Assembly: GCA_013368325.1 (NCBI GenBank)
Contig: JAACJK010000167.1
Coordinates: 496,001 to 560,000 of the forward strand
DNA length: 64,000 bases
Direction: 5' to 3'
Source: Ephemerocybe angulata
Taxonomy: Eukaryota > Basidiomycota > Agaricomycetes > Agaricales > Psathyrellaceae
Shown: piece after piece, positions 22,033 through 33,657 of the stretch
Layout: every line of letters begins with the position of its first letter
Numbering within the stretch: the stretch's first letter is position 1
Made by a program: the position numbers and the translations under genes
The notes under the pieces: generated by a model
What the model saw: only the letters and a program-made list of their open reading frames with translations
Database searches by the model: none
Told to the model about the DNA's origin: nothing

Positions 22033-22559
22033 CTCCTCCCTAGCGATCAGGTGACAGGCGCCGAAATTTCCAATTAGGCGCCGCCGTCCAATTTGCCAAA
22101 TTCTGGCAAATTCATTCGTCTCAAGCTCAAAATCTCACAGTTGAAATGACGTATGATCGCTTTATTGAGACCTGTATGGTAGTTGTGACGGTTGTTTGAC
22201 ATATTATGGTAGTAGAGAGACAGAGGAAAAAGAAAAAGAGATGGTAAAAGAAAAATCTCTGTCGAAAAAGTCAGAAGCTGGGAGTACCCGGGGACAGGAA
22301 TAGGGCTCACATTCTACGTAAACACGATGGCGTTACGTGGAACTGCGGATTGACTGCTTGCGGCGAGAGATCAGTTCGAACTAGGCATGTCTGTCCAGAG
22401 GAATGCGTCAGCAATGAAAGCTGATTGCATGCTCAACATACCTTTTCAGTCGCCGACTACAGAGTTGCTAGAAAGGTCAACACCAGCGCATCCAAGGAAA
22501 GACAAGACGAGAGCCCATACCGGGATGCCAGTGGTCCATCCGAGGGCGTCCATGTCCTA

Positions 22560-23330
22560 GAGCTGAGGATGCGTGAATCCCCGCAGGGTCAGTTTGCGCT
22601 GTGGGCAGAAGATTAGTGTCATTGAAAGCGAGAGATGCAGTACGACGTACCCCAGCCCCAGAACATGGACGTGGTGTTCCTGAAAGCGTTCGGGTTGGCA
22701 CTCGGATGTGTTGAAATTCGTACTGTAGGGCGTCAGGATAAAGGACGGGCCCAGCGTCCACGTACTGGAGCTGAGGATGCGTGAATCCCCGCAGGGTCAG
22801 TTTGCGCTGTGAGGCGGGAGATGAGCGTCGTTGAAAACGGGAGATGCAGCGACGACTCACCCGAGCCCCAGAACATGGACGTGGTGTTCCTGAAAGCGTT
22901 CGGATTGGCATTCGGATGTGTTGAAATTCGCGCTGTAGGGCGTCAGGATAAAGGGCGGGCCCAGCGTCCATGTACTGGAGCTGAGGATGCGTGAATCCCC
23001 GCAGGGTCAGTTTGCGCTGTGGGGCGGGAGATTAGTGTCATTGAAAAGAGCGATGCAGCGGCGACTCACCCCAGCCCCAGAACATAGACGCGGTGTTCCT
23101 GAAGGCGGAAAGGGTCCGGTGGTGTTCCGTTTGGCGTCGATTACGAGGTGAGTCCGAGTGTTTGTAGGGCGTCGACGGGCCCAGCGTCCATGTCCTGGAG
23201 CTGAGGATGCGTGAATCCCCGCAGGGTCAGTTTGCGCTGTGGGCGGGAAGATCAGTCCCGTTGAAAATGAAAGATGCAGCGTCGACGTACCCCAGCCCCA
23301 GAACATGGACACAGTGCTCCTGAAAGCGGT
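22560..23330 (-). repeat. Tandem repeat array, arm A: four ~210-nt units
   Basis: The marker GCGTGAATCCCCGCAGGG (plus-strand view) occurs at about 22571, 22778, 22988 and 23208, spaced 207, 210 and 220 nt. On the minus strand three of the four markers follow an intron-like GT(A/G)(C/A)GT...CAG block with a branch-like CTRAY. The unit nearest the 3' end is shortened and joins the hydrophobic terminal exon (IPVWALVLSFLGC). See arm B for the better copy. Confidence 0.85.
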
Positions 23331-23631
23331 GTTCCGATGGCGTAGTGGGTGGCAGGGAGCCATCGAAGTCTGGAGGTGGCGTCAACAAAAACGGCGGGCA
23401 GTCAGAGAAAGAAATCGCGCACGAGGTAGATAAGCTTTGCTGCTAGATGCTGCGGATGGCGAGCAGCACAAGGAGGAGCAAGCCCTCCTCGAGAGAGCAA
23501 GCGAGACGCAGATGAAGATCATTCTCTATAGGCGAGAGAGCAGTGAAGGAGGACGGTGCTGATGATGATGATGATCTTCGAGGGAAGAAGGGAAGAGAGT
23601 GTTGAGCGAGAGAAGCCCAACCTCGCAGCCT

Positions 23632-23639
23632 TATATACA
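23632..23639 (-). promoter_or_regulatory. TATA box of arm A
   Basis: Reads TATATAAG-like on the minus strand about 110 nt before the candidate ATG at the head of the repeat-array locus. The same element is kept at 55066-55073 in arm B, together with its spacing. Confidence 0.5.
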
Positions 23640-24084
23640 CCTCCATAATCCCCTTTCCCAGCCTTTCGTCAGCCTCCCAAGTTGTCCGCCACCGCGGAAC
23701 GTCTCACCGCGATCGATCGAGTACGAGCAAAAATAGCTGGGCGAGATTGTCTGTAGACTGTGGGCTGCGACGCAGTCGAAAGGAGGCAGGAGATCAGGCG
23801 TCGTCGAATGAAAGGGAGAGGAGGTGGAAGTGGATCAGGAGGGTTTTTAGATACAGCATTCGCGGACCATTGTCATCTGGTCATCTCAAACACGAGATCG
23901 GGGCAGAGGCAATGGGAAGATATATCCGAGATTCTAAGCTTCAACTGCTGAATCGTTCCATGGCCTGTGAACTTGGATCAGACACTAATTGGAAACAATA
24001 TATGCTGAAATATTGGTGCGCGGTGGAGGCAAAGTCTACGACAAACCACAGAAAAGGGCTTTGCCACCCATTACTTAGATTGGA

Positions 24085-24560
24085 TGAACGAGGAGATCTC
24101 CCTGCACCGGGAACAAGTTTGGACATCGACTTCGCAAAGCAGAAGCTCGTAGGCGTCGGGCGTTCCATGGGTGCCATCGCTCTGTAAGTCTCCCTCCGCG
24201 CCTCCCACCTGTCTGCGCACAGAATATGCTGATCAAGGGCGCGCAAGGGCGGAGGAACACCTGGGCGTTGAGGGGTGAGGCATACACCGTCACGAAGAGC
24301 CGTGGGACGTGGAAGGGGTGGGACGAGCGCATCCTGCGTAATTATATCGTACGTTTGTCCAGCCTCGTCGTTGAGTTCGTTCGTGCTGAGCGGGTGCAGG
24401 AATACGGGCTGAGGCCGTACGCCGACGGTGTGACTCCTCTGAAATGCCCCAAGATACATGGTCAATAGCATCGCCTGGTCGTACTCTCGCGTCCCAAACG
24501 CAGTGGCCGTGAAGATGAACGTTGGCAGAAAAGATCATAGACGCCCTGGCTGGAGATTAG
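24085..24560 (+). pseudogene. Degenerate hydrolase copy, middle and 3' exons
   Basis: Successive fragments match the intact hydrolase: FAKQKLVGVGRSMGAIAL (nucleophile elbow with His changed to Arg before the serine), EAYTVTKSRGTWKGWDERIL followed by NYI and an intron donor, EYGLRP, and then a broken last exon near 24480-24555. Large parts are missing and the frame is interrupted. Confidence 0.8.
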
Positions 24561-24633
24561 ATAGATTACCTAATGCATCCCACGCCTGAACCTGCATCCA
24601 AAAACTTTCGTCTCCCCCTGGTGAATCCACAAA

Positions 24634-26095
24634 ATGGCCGCCATCCAGACCGTCAACGTCGCGATCCCCGCCGTCCCGTCGTCGTACACGACGCCGAGCG
24701 CCCCCTCGACGTCGCGCCTCTCGCCGCCGCACCCGTCGGGCCACCGCACGCTGCTCCCCGTCGGCCCCGCCTACGTGAACCACCTGCGCCTCTCGCTGCA
24801 CCATGCCCACAACTTCTCCAGCCTCGACAAGCACCTCGAGGCCGAGCGCGAGCGCCTCGCCGCCATAAACGCCGTCGCCAACCCCGAGGTCGACGATCTC
24901 GGCGTCGGATCCGAGGACGAGGACGAGGAGGTCCTCTCCCTCGACCCCAAGGAGTGGAAGGTGCGCCCACAACCCTTTTATAATCAGAATCTGCATACTC
25001 ACATCGCATCCAGAAACACGACTACTACAAGGTCCTTGGCCTCTCGCACCTGCGCCACCGCGCGACGCCCGAGCAGATCAAGTGGGCAAACCGCAAAAAG
25101 GTGCTCAAGCACCACCCCGACAAGAAGGCCGCCTCCGCCGCGCCCCCCTCCGACTCCGCCTTCCTCGCCGGCGTCAACCTCAACACCAACGACGATGCCT
25201 TCTTCAAGTGCATCGCCAAGGCCTATGAGGTCCTCAGCAACCCCGAGAAGCGCCGCCAGTTCGACTCGGTCGATCCCACCTTCATCGATATGGAGGAGGA
25301 TCTGCCCAGCGAGAAGGAGGTCAAGGTGCGCTATTTTTCCCTCCCCGCCCCCACTTACTCCCCCACTAACCACGGCACTGCGTGCAGAGCAAGAACTTTG
25401 ACTTCTTCAAGACCTTCACCCACGTCTTCGACCTCTACTCGCGCTTCTCCAAGGCGCAGCCCGTCCCCGGCCTCGGCCACATCGACTCGACCAAGGAAGA
25501 GGTCGAGGGCTTCTACGACTTCTGGTACAACTTTGACTCGTGGAGGAGCTTCGAGTGGCTCGACAAGGAGGTCAACGAGGGCAGCGACAGCCGCGACGAC
25601 AAGCGCTACACCGAGAAGAAGAACAAGACCGAGCGCGCCAGGAGAAAGAAGGAGGACATCGCTAAGGTTCGCGGTCTTGTCGATCTCGCACTGAGGTGGG
25701 TATTCTATAATACAAGTTTGGATATATTCTAATGATATGTCTGCAGCGCGGATCCTCGAATCAAGCGGATCAAGCAGCAGGAGAAGGAAGCTAGGGAGGC
25801 TAAGAAGAAGGGCGTGTCCAAGACCGGCCCTGTCAAGAAGAGCAAGGCAGAGGAGGAAGCTGAGAAAAAGAAGCTCGAAGAGGAAGCAAGGGCCAAGGAG
25901 GAAGCTGAGGCGGTACGTTCGAACTTCATCACATCTTCACGCCACCCATATACACGTCTCTTATCTTATTGCTCACGAACGCTGACTTTTTGTGTGCAGG
26001 CTGCAAGGGCAGAGGCGAAAAAAGCCAAGGCTGCTGCTGCGAATGCCGCCAAGAAGGCGAGGAGACAGCAGAGGGCGGCCGAGGAGGGTGCTTAA
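24634..26095 (+). CDS. ZUO1: Zuotin, ribosome-associated J-domain co-chaperone
   Basis: J-protein of the ribosome-associated complex that works with Ssb/Ssz Hsp70s on nascent chains at the tunnel exit. The N-terminal region carries EDEDEEVLSLDPKEWK; the J domain follows with YYKVLGLSHLRHRATPEQIK, the diagnostic HPD in LKHHPDKKAA, and YEVLSNPEKRRQFDSVDP. The zuotin homology domain includes FDFFKTFTHVFDLYSRFS and FYDFWYNFDSWRSFEWLD, and a lysine/glutamate-rich charged helix closes the protein (KKSKAEEEAEKKKLEEEA). Four introns near 24960, 25325, 25694 and 25914 have clean GT-AG ends. The start at 24634 matches the usual short Zuo1 leader. The C-terminal four-helix bundle seen in some orthologs is absent, so this is the short fungal form. 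Confidence 0.95.
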
Positions 26096-27136
26096 ACGTT
26101 CTATATACCATTGCTCATATATCTAGAGGCCATCTTGTAGAGCATCTACCCATCTGCTTTCGTCGCTCGAATGCAATCATAGATTATCGTCATCTATCTT
26201 GCCTTCGTTTGTTTCAAGAACGCCAGCAATTAGACATCGAAGGTCAGCTGGACAGCACCACTCTATGGCGCCAGGGCAGTCCAGATTCTTGGGCTTTGTG
26301 CGGCTTTTCGAGGACACTGGCGTTGGTCAGGTGGGTGGCTCTATTCCTCATCGGACTCGCTCGGACGCGTCGAGGTGATGCAACTAGAGCTCTTCTGTCG
26401 AACTGACGCATGGCGTTTTCTATTGGCGCCGTTAGGTTCATTCGTTTTTCCATGGTCTTGGTCATTGTTCTTCTCCCCTTCTATGTCCTCTATCCATTCG
26501 CTCGCCCAGCCAGATAATTGACCGACACCTTCCCTCATCGTCGATCTACTCGTAGAATCGTCGGCACGGGTGCGGTGCCTGGTTTCTACGTACCGCAGCG
26601 TCTATCGCCGTGCGGGGCAGCCTAAAAGTCAAACTCAATCTAATCTTCTACAGCCCCCGCATGTGGGCGCTCGCCACATCCGGCGTACCTGATCTCTCCT
26701 CCCTCTTGCGCACTAGACTGTCCGAACATTCGTCCCCCTTGCCTCCCCGTCACAATTTAGACAAATGAAAGGAACACCACTACCCCCACACACCCATGCT
26801 GATGACTGATTCAATTTGGATTCAATTGGAAGGACAGGAACGCACAGCGATTCGGCGCACAGATGACACGCCAGGAAGACAGCCCTCGTTCCCACTCCCC
26901 ATGGTCCACTTCTTCGTTTCGCTGCGGCGCCTTTTGGCTGCCCAATACCGCGGTGCCTAACGTGAATGCCAAGCAAGTCCTCCTCCGCTTCAGGGAGTCC
27001 TTAGTGGTGCCTTGTGGGGCGCTACTTAAACGGTCCTCGAACACCTTCCTATCCCCCGTCTGACTCGCACCCAGCCAGTCTACCTCCCACCCCCACCCCA
27101 TCCTCATCCCATCCTACCCGATCTATCCATCACAGC
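26096..27136. other. Intergenic, about 1 kb
   Basis: Separates zuotin from the secreted dehydrogenase. It should hold the zuotin 3' end and the downstream promoter. Open frames up to 145 codons exist but show neither family resemblance nor splice logic. Confidence 0.5.
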
Positions 27137-28833
27137 ATGGTCATCACCTCTCTCAGACTCTCCCTCTTCCTCCTCTTAGGCGCCTCATCCGCGCTCGCGG
27201 CGGCGTCCTGCCCCGGGGCCCCCGCGCCCGCGTACCCGCTGCGCGTCGCCTCGGGCTGGAGCGCAATGCCCGTGCTGGGCAGCCTCACGCGCCCGCGCGG
27301 CGTCGCGGTCGACACTAAAGGCAACCTGCTCGTGCTCGAGCGCGGGAAGGGCATCACGGCGCACACGGTCGACGGCGCCGGGTGTGTGGAGAAGAGCAAG
27401 GTCGTTGTGGACGACCCGAATCTGAACCATGGCATTGCGGTGCATGAGAGTGGGAAGAAGCTTTTCGCGTCGTATGTTGTCTCTTTCTACCTTTTTATTT
27501 TTTATTTTTGGGGTGGGATGGGTGCTGATTGGTTGTGCGTGCTAGGACTCCGGATGTTGCGTATGAGTGGGACTACGATGCTGGTGATATGGAGGTCAAG
27601 AACCGCAAGGAGCTGATCACAGGGTACGCACGGCTCGTCCGTCCTCTTGCTCTATGGGCTCGCATCGCATCGTATCTTCGATTGCTAACGGGGAATAAAT
27701 GATAGGATGCTCGGGCCTGGGCACAACACGCGCACGCTGCTCGCATCGCGCAAGCACTCGGACTACCTCGTCGTGAGCGTCGGCTCCGGCTCGAACATCG
27801 ACGACGGCGCCTTCGTCACCTCCACCGGCCGCGCACAGATCCGCTCCTTCAACACGAAGAACATCGACACCTCTGCCGCTTTCACCGACGAGTCAGTCTT
27901 TCTCCTACCGTCACGCCGGGAAAGTATTCTTACAATAATTACAGCAACCATGGAAAGATCATGGCGTTCGGTATGCGCAACAGCGTCGGTATCGCTGAGG
28001 ATCGCGAGGGTACCATCCACAGTGTCGGTAAGACGAGCGCTCTTCTATATATGTGATTGGACGCTTAACACCGATCGCGCGCAGATAACTCCGTCGACGA
28101 CGCCTACCGCGTGAACGTCGTCACCAGCCAAGTCGTCGACATCCACCAACACAACCCCGCAGAGAAGGCCTACACTCGTACGCCCCATCTCTTCCCCTCC
28201 TTCTTCTCTCGCTAATCCTTTCACCGTCCTCCAGTCGGCGACCCCAGCAACGCCAACGCCTCCTTCTTCGGCGGCGCCCCCTACTGCTACACCGTCTACA
28301 ACCCGGCCGACATAACCGACCAGTCCCTCAAAGTCGGCGACTACTTCGCCCTGCAGCCCAACAGCACCTTCAACGACGCGTGGTGCCAGACGAACGCCGC
28401 CCCGCCCGCGCTCGTGCTCCCCCCGCACGTCGCGCCGCTCGACATGAAGTTCGGCACGCACAAGGACGACAACAACCTCTACATCGGCCTGCACGGGAGC
28501 TACAACGCGGACACGACCGTCGGGTACAAGGTCATCGTCGTGCCCGGGGAGTACTCCGGCGGGCGCTGGGTCCCCGCGAGCGGCGTGCAGACGCCGTCGA
28601 CGGACCTCCTCGCGAACCAGAACGAGGCGAACTGCGGGACCGGATGCTTCCGCCCCGTCGGCCTTGCGTTCGGTGAGGACGGCGAGCACTTGTACGTCTC
28701 GAGCGACACGAGCGGCGAGGTCTTCCTCGTCAAGCGCGGCAACGGCGCCTTTGGCGGATTCAAGAACCACCCGAGCCACAGCGTGCTCACGCTCGCTGTC
28801 GCACTCCCCGCCTTGGTCTGGGCTCTGCTTTAA
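27137..28833 (+). CDS. Secreted sugar (sorbosone/glucose) dehydrogenase-like beta-propeller, GPI-anchor candidate
   Basis: The protein opens with a signal peptide (MVITSLRLSLFLLLGASSA, cleavage likely after ALA). The propeller shows RPRGVAVDTKGNLLVLERG, NHGIAVHESGKKLFAS, GHNTRTLLASRKHSDYLVVS, KIMAFGMRNSVGIAED, APLDMKFGTHKDDNNLYIGL and FRPVGLAFGEDGEHLYVSSD, typical of PQQ-type soluble dehydrogenases and the fungal AA12 group. About five introns of 50-80 nt. The C-terminus is a small-residue and serine stretch followed by a hydrophobic tail (LTLAVALPALVWALL) with no charged end, a good GPI-attachment signal. Substrate and cofactor are inferred from the family; some members are of unproven activity. 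Confidence 0.85.
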
Positions 28834-29007
28834 GCTACCCGTTCTGGATGATATGATTTCTTATATGTGCTTGATTCAGCGACAGTCTAATGAATCGCCT
28901 CGGTTTGTATATCAGTAGTTTTACGCTACGTCTGTGGTCTCAAAAATGTATTATAGGCTTGCAAATTCTAGCTCTCTTTCTTCTTCGTCATCAAATCCTG
29001 CAACGGG

Positions 29008-30533
29008 TTACCCGCGGAGCTCGAGTTCAAGCACGAACTTCTCAACGCTGCCTTGGAGAGGCCGTATCAGTTTCTTCGTAAGCTGAACCTCCTTCTTAAA
29101 TTTCTAGATGAACCAAGAACCAAAATCAGTGAGACCTCATCGAAGGATGGAGCGAGAGACCTACCTCGCTCTTGACGACTGCCACCCCACCCTTAAGTTG
29201 TTGTGCCAGATACAAAGTCTGGTCATGAATCTAAGCCGACCCATCAATCCCTCGATTTGCGGTCAAGAAACGTGCACGGTACTCACCGACAGAGACACAT
29301 CGGCAAATTTAACCAGGGTGTCGCATATCAACACCAAGTCGGGCTTCGTCCCGCTGAGCTCAGACAGGAGAGACGCGAGACTGCCTTCCTTGCTTTTCGC
29401 ATCTGCTCGCAGCTCGGCCTGCTTCGCTTGAAGGACATTCAATTTCACTACGAGTTCAACATCATAAGCGTATGAGCCGGAAAGGTGGCGGGGAGTTATT
29501 CGCCTTTCCGTTCTGCCTCAAATACAGCGGGTACCGAGCCAGGCACAGACGCCCCAAGAGCCTACGACAGAGCCTCCAGGTTAGTGTGATGGTTTTGGTA
29601 GATGGCTGGAAGCATACACAGAGGCATGGGCCCACAGGCCCAGAAAGCGCGACGGCGGTTTCCCTAAACTAAGAGAGGTCAGAACCTGGGAAACTGTCGT
29701 GGTAACAAGTCTCCTCGTACCTTCTTGTTCAGCCCAAGTATTTCGCCCTGGAGCGCGTCCACGTCGAGGCTCAACTGCTTGGAAGACGAATCAATATCGA
29801 CGCCGTTCTGGGATAGGTTGTCGTTGAAACGAGCCACAAAGTCCTGGACGTCCTTTGTGAAGTTGGAGAGAACATGCCGTAGCTCATTCGCCCTGTCATG
29901 ATGGCTGCCTTTCTCCTAAACCAAGAATAAGAGGCAAACGAAGTAAGATGGGAGACATAAATACAGACGACGAAGTATTCCAGCTCGGTGATAGCATCCT
30001 TGCAGTCCTCATCGCACTGGATGAAGCTTGTGACCATCTCGAGGACTATTTGATCAAATTCTGGAAGAAATATATACTTAGTATCAGCTCAACTGTAATT
30101 GGAAGGCCACTTCATCTTGTACGTACGTCGGAGGTGGGCGGTTAGCTCGATTGCAACTTCCCGAGACATGTGGAGGGCCTCAACCCATCTCTAAGATTGC
30201 GTTAGGTGAAGCATCAAGAGACCATACTACAGACGCTCGTACGTGTGTAATCCCTTTCCACTCGGGACGGCATCTGCGGAGTTCAGGGACCTCTGACCCG
30301 TACTTCTCACTCATCCCGGCGAGAGTGGAGTCCAGTTTACAGATGGAGTCGGTTGTCTGGCTAACCCAGAGTGCGGTTTTCTTCGAGTCGTCGATGAACC
30401 CCTCCATGGCGTTCTGGTTCTCAAGAAATGTGCCAGCGTCGTCGGCGAACTTCGTCTTCTCTCCTTCGGTAGGCCTCCCATTGTTCCTCGCCCAGGCGTC
30501 CACCGTTCTTTCTGCGTCGAGAAGGCTAGTCAT
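29008..30533 (-). CDS. A1: all-helical, pore-former-like protein
   Basis: First of four related minus-strand genes here (29.0, 36.8, 40.4, 62.0 kb). Shared landmarks are an N-terminal helical region (start MTSLLDAERTVDAWARNN), a short MGRWVEALHMSREVA exon, FDQIVLEMVTSFIQ, a coiled-coil exon (DVQDFVARFNDNL), a middle segment that is hydrophobic in relatives, a late helix with PDLVLICDTLVKFADVS, and the FKKEVQLTKKLIRPLQ tail. About eight introns. The layout, long helices around a hydrophobic hairpin, resembles ClyA/HBL/XaxAB alpha-helical pore formers; that is inference from pattern, not a match I could run. In A1 the hairpin has prolines and few aliphatics (LGASVPGSVPAVFEAER), so it may not insert in membranes. 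Divergent from B1 with 585 nt between start codons. Confidence 0.6.
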
Positions 30534-31118
30534 AGTTCGAGAGGAGGTCGTAGGGTAGTTGTACAGCTTAGGTCCAAGTATGGCTCCCAAGAACACTGGT
30601 GGTCGCCTTTATACACAGGTCAATTTGCCGAGCTGTCGGCCGGGTCGTTGTGCCTGGGGAACATCGCATACGCTGGCATGAGCAATGCTCCTTGTCACGG
30701 CAAGCCAGCCACCAAGTCAGGAACATGGCGGATATGTTGAAAGTCCGTTGGAAATGGACCTTTTCCACACGGACCTTGAGCTCTGCCGAGGGTCGCCCTT
30801 GGTCTGGAATATCCGAAATGCCTGTCCGGAAATCAAAGAGTAGACTGCTTGCGCCTTGAGAGGCTTTGAGAGGTGCAATGGAAGGCACGGGGGATGCGCC
30901 TCACGGCGATGGGAGAGAAAGCTATTCAAGGCACCCTTTGTCCTTGCCAATCCCATGACCAATATCAGATCCTGGTGGGATTGTGGGGCAGGGCGTCGTC
31001 AAGTTGCCTGTCAAGACGCTGCGAGAAACGGCGAGTCAGATCGGAGCCCTTGGCCATAAAAACAGACCCACCGCGCTTGTTATGTGTCATTCCCCTCTCC
31101 CCCCAACCCTCAACCCCA

Positions 31119-32052
31119 ATGGCTTCCACGTCGACTCCTCCTTCCACCTCCACTCCCCCCCTCGATCCTGGGCCATATGTCGAGAAACTCAATAGCCTCT
31201 GCGATGAGGGCGTTGCGATAAGCAAAGGCGTCTTTGAATCTCTCCACCACCACACGGCGTTCGATGCCACCAAGTTTTCATCCACGAACTTCAACATACT
31301 TTCGATGCAACAGCAAACTCCAACTGACGACCCCAGGGAACTGTATGGGGTATGAGGTTTCTCTTGCGTTGTTCGTAACAGAGGTCTGTGTTGTACTGAT
31401 AAAGTATAACGTCGTAGATATGGTCGATGACGTTGGAGCAGACTCGAACTGCCGCTGCCTTTGTCCTGCAGACGTACAATGGTAAGTTAAAAGACTTTCA
31501 TCCTCAAAAAGACATCTTACCGAAGAAATGGGAAGAGTTTGGGCAGCGCCTGACGATGCTCCCGGAGATACAGGAGCAAAGGGACACGATCATTTTTGCT
31601 AAGCAGCTTGAAGGCACAACCGTCCGGGTCAGTTTCGCTTTTGGTCATACATAATCCCCCTCGTCTGACATGACTGCTTAGGGTGGCCAGCAGATAAACA
31701 GCTTCAGGTTAGAAAACGCACCCGGTGTTAAGAATGCCCTGACTGAGATCGAGAATCTTGTGAGTCAACATTCTACTCGCCCTGCTTAGTTAGAGCATTT
31801 GAGGGGCACTTCTGATTACATCCTTCTAGCTCTCCACGGAAAGCGCTCGTATTGTTCAGGTTCTTTCTGGGCCAGAGTGGAATGTTGCTATCGAGGTAAG
31901 CATATCTATCGTATATCGCTCCTCGAACATTTCAAAAATCTTACCTGGATTAGACCCTCGTACAGGAGCTTCCGACCATCGTGGCGAACCTCAAGCAGGT
32001 TACCAAGGCACTGAAGAACTATGAAATCAAAATCACTAACGTGCGTCTTTGA
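31119..32052 (+). CDS. B1: helical partner-type protein
   Basis: Member of a second family that occurs head-to-head with A genes. Landmarks: a Thr/Ser/Pro start (MASTSTPP), PYVEKLNSLCDEGVAISKGV, an exon beginning near MTLEQTRTAAAFVLQTYN, FRLENAPGVKNALTEIENL, a short STESARIVQVLSGPEWN exon, and a final helix ending near KALKNYEIKIT. Five to six introns. It contains no clear signal peptide or membrane span. Its function is unknown; by position it could be a second component, a regulator or a neutraliser of the A product. It is tandemly duplicated as B2. Confidence 0.6.
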
Positions 32053-32752
32053 GCGCATGGTCACTGAGGAGCCGTTGTAGGGTGTTGAGAAGCGAAGGAT
32101 GTATTATGTATTTCTGGGGTATGAATAGAAACACGCTGCAGAGCAGATGGGCGCCAAGTCCTCCAGAGAAATTCTGGGTAAAGGAGATCGAGTCGGGGTG
32201 AGACCGCCGCATGGTGGACGTTGGACGCTGAGCTTCGAAGGTGAGTTGATCAACGATGATTGCCAAACATTTGGCGCAGGCATTCCGAACAAACAATGCC
32301 ACGATAAGTAGATAAGCGCCGAAGCCCGCGTCGCGCGCGGCGCGCCTAAGCCAGCCCGTACGACAAAGCAGTTTATGGCAAACTCGAGAGGAGCAAAGTC
32401 TAGCAAAGTGTGATATTGGTACCGTTGGTGGTAGTCCACAGCCCTGGGCCCACTCAGCACATGCGGACTAGGCTATATCTAGGTTGCACCTTTCCAGCGC
32501 CTTCACCTTGCATTTTGCTTGCATTCGGAAATTAAAGTGTAGGCTGAGGGTGCATGGAAGGCAAATTCTATAGATAACTATTTAAAGCGCTCTTTTCTTT
32601 GCCACATGACCACTGTCGGGAGCGCCATCAAGGTGTTACCTATCAAAGCGCTGCAAGATATGGCTAGTCAGTTCGAAGCCTTTTGCCATAAAAGCAAGCC
32701 TACTGCGTGTTGGATAGAACATATTCCCTTCCTCGCCCTAACCCCGGATTCA

Positions 32753-33657
32753 ATGACTTCCACGTCCATCTCCTCCCTCGAACCCAAACTGTACGTTGTG
32801 AAACTCGGTAAACTCTGCGACGAGGGGATTGCGATCAGCAAAGACATCGTAGAATCCATCCACAACCAGACGGAGTTCGATGCTACCAATTGGCATTCAT
32901 CCACGGAGTTCAATATAGCTTCAATCCAACAGCAAGCTGCATCCGATGATCCAAGGGAACTGTTCGAGGTACGAGCCTCCGGCGTTGTAATGTTCCCGGA
33001 GGTTGTGGTGCTAATAAAGTCGTAGATCTGGTCTATGATGTTGGAGGAGACTCGCGTGGCCGCTGGCGTTGTCGTGCAGTCCTACCTGAGTAAGTTAAAT
33101 ATCTTATCTCCGAATGCTGAAATCTCACCAAAGATATTGGCAGTGTTTGGGCAGCGCCTGTCACCGATCTTCCAATTAGAGGAGGAAAGCGCCGCGAAAC
33201 TTCTTGCCGAGCAGTTTGAAAGATTTGCTGCCGAGGTCAGTTTGCTATTGGGAATTCTATGTTATATCAACTGACACGGATATTCAGCATGGCAGCCAAA
33301 TGAGCGGGTTCAGGTTAGACGACGCACCTGGTGTAAAGAGTACCTTGACTGAGATCGAGCACATTGTGAGCCACCATTCCCCTTGCCGCACGGTATCTGG
33401 GCCGTGAGTTGATTACATACTTTCTTCTAGCTCTCCGAGGAAAGCAGTCGTATCGCTCAGGCTCTTCTTCGAACACATTGGGACATTGCTGTCGAGGTGA
33501 GCACTGAGGGAGGCTATCGTATTTCACTCCTAGCACATTTAAATCTTGTCTCGATCAGGAACTTGGGAGGGAGCTTCCAACCATCGTGGTGAACCTCAAG
33601 CAAATCGCAAGTGCACTGAAGAGTTATGAGACCAACATCACTCAAGTGCGCCCTTGA
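32753..33657 (+). CDS. B2: tandem paralogue of B1
   Basis: Same exon order as B1: YVVKLGKLCDEGIAISKDIV, MMLEETRVAAGVVVQSYL, FRLDDAPGVKSTLTEIEHI, EESSRIAQALLRTHWD and KQIASALKSYETNIT, with intron positions conserved. The proximal promoter is also duplicated (CCATAAAA with similar flanks upstream of both), and so is the 3' flank (GGGTGCCAAGTCCT-like block). No own A partner lies beside it. Both copies end in a short VRL or VRP tail read from sequence that could also serve as a GTGCG splice donor, so the last codons are uncertain. Confidence 0.6.

Larger units (their letters stand above)
22055..23915 (-). repeat. Inverted duplication, arm A (partner at 54785-56670)
   Basis: On the minus strand this segment follows arm B from a block near ATGACAATGGTCCGCG (23870 side), through a TATA box, a start region and a tandem repeat array, to GGCGCCTAATTGGAAA (22075 side). 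Similarity is about 85-90% by eye with many small indels. Arm A looks more decayed: its terminal repeat-exon frame reads CTCTAG, a stop, where arm B has CTCCAG. Confidence 0.85.

Noticed and set aside
22560..23330. Regularly spaced repeats suggesting a CRISPR-like array
   Set aside because: Eukaryotic context, ~210-nt units repeated in full rather than short repeats with unique spacers, and intron signals within units.
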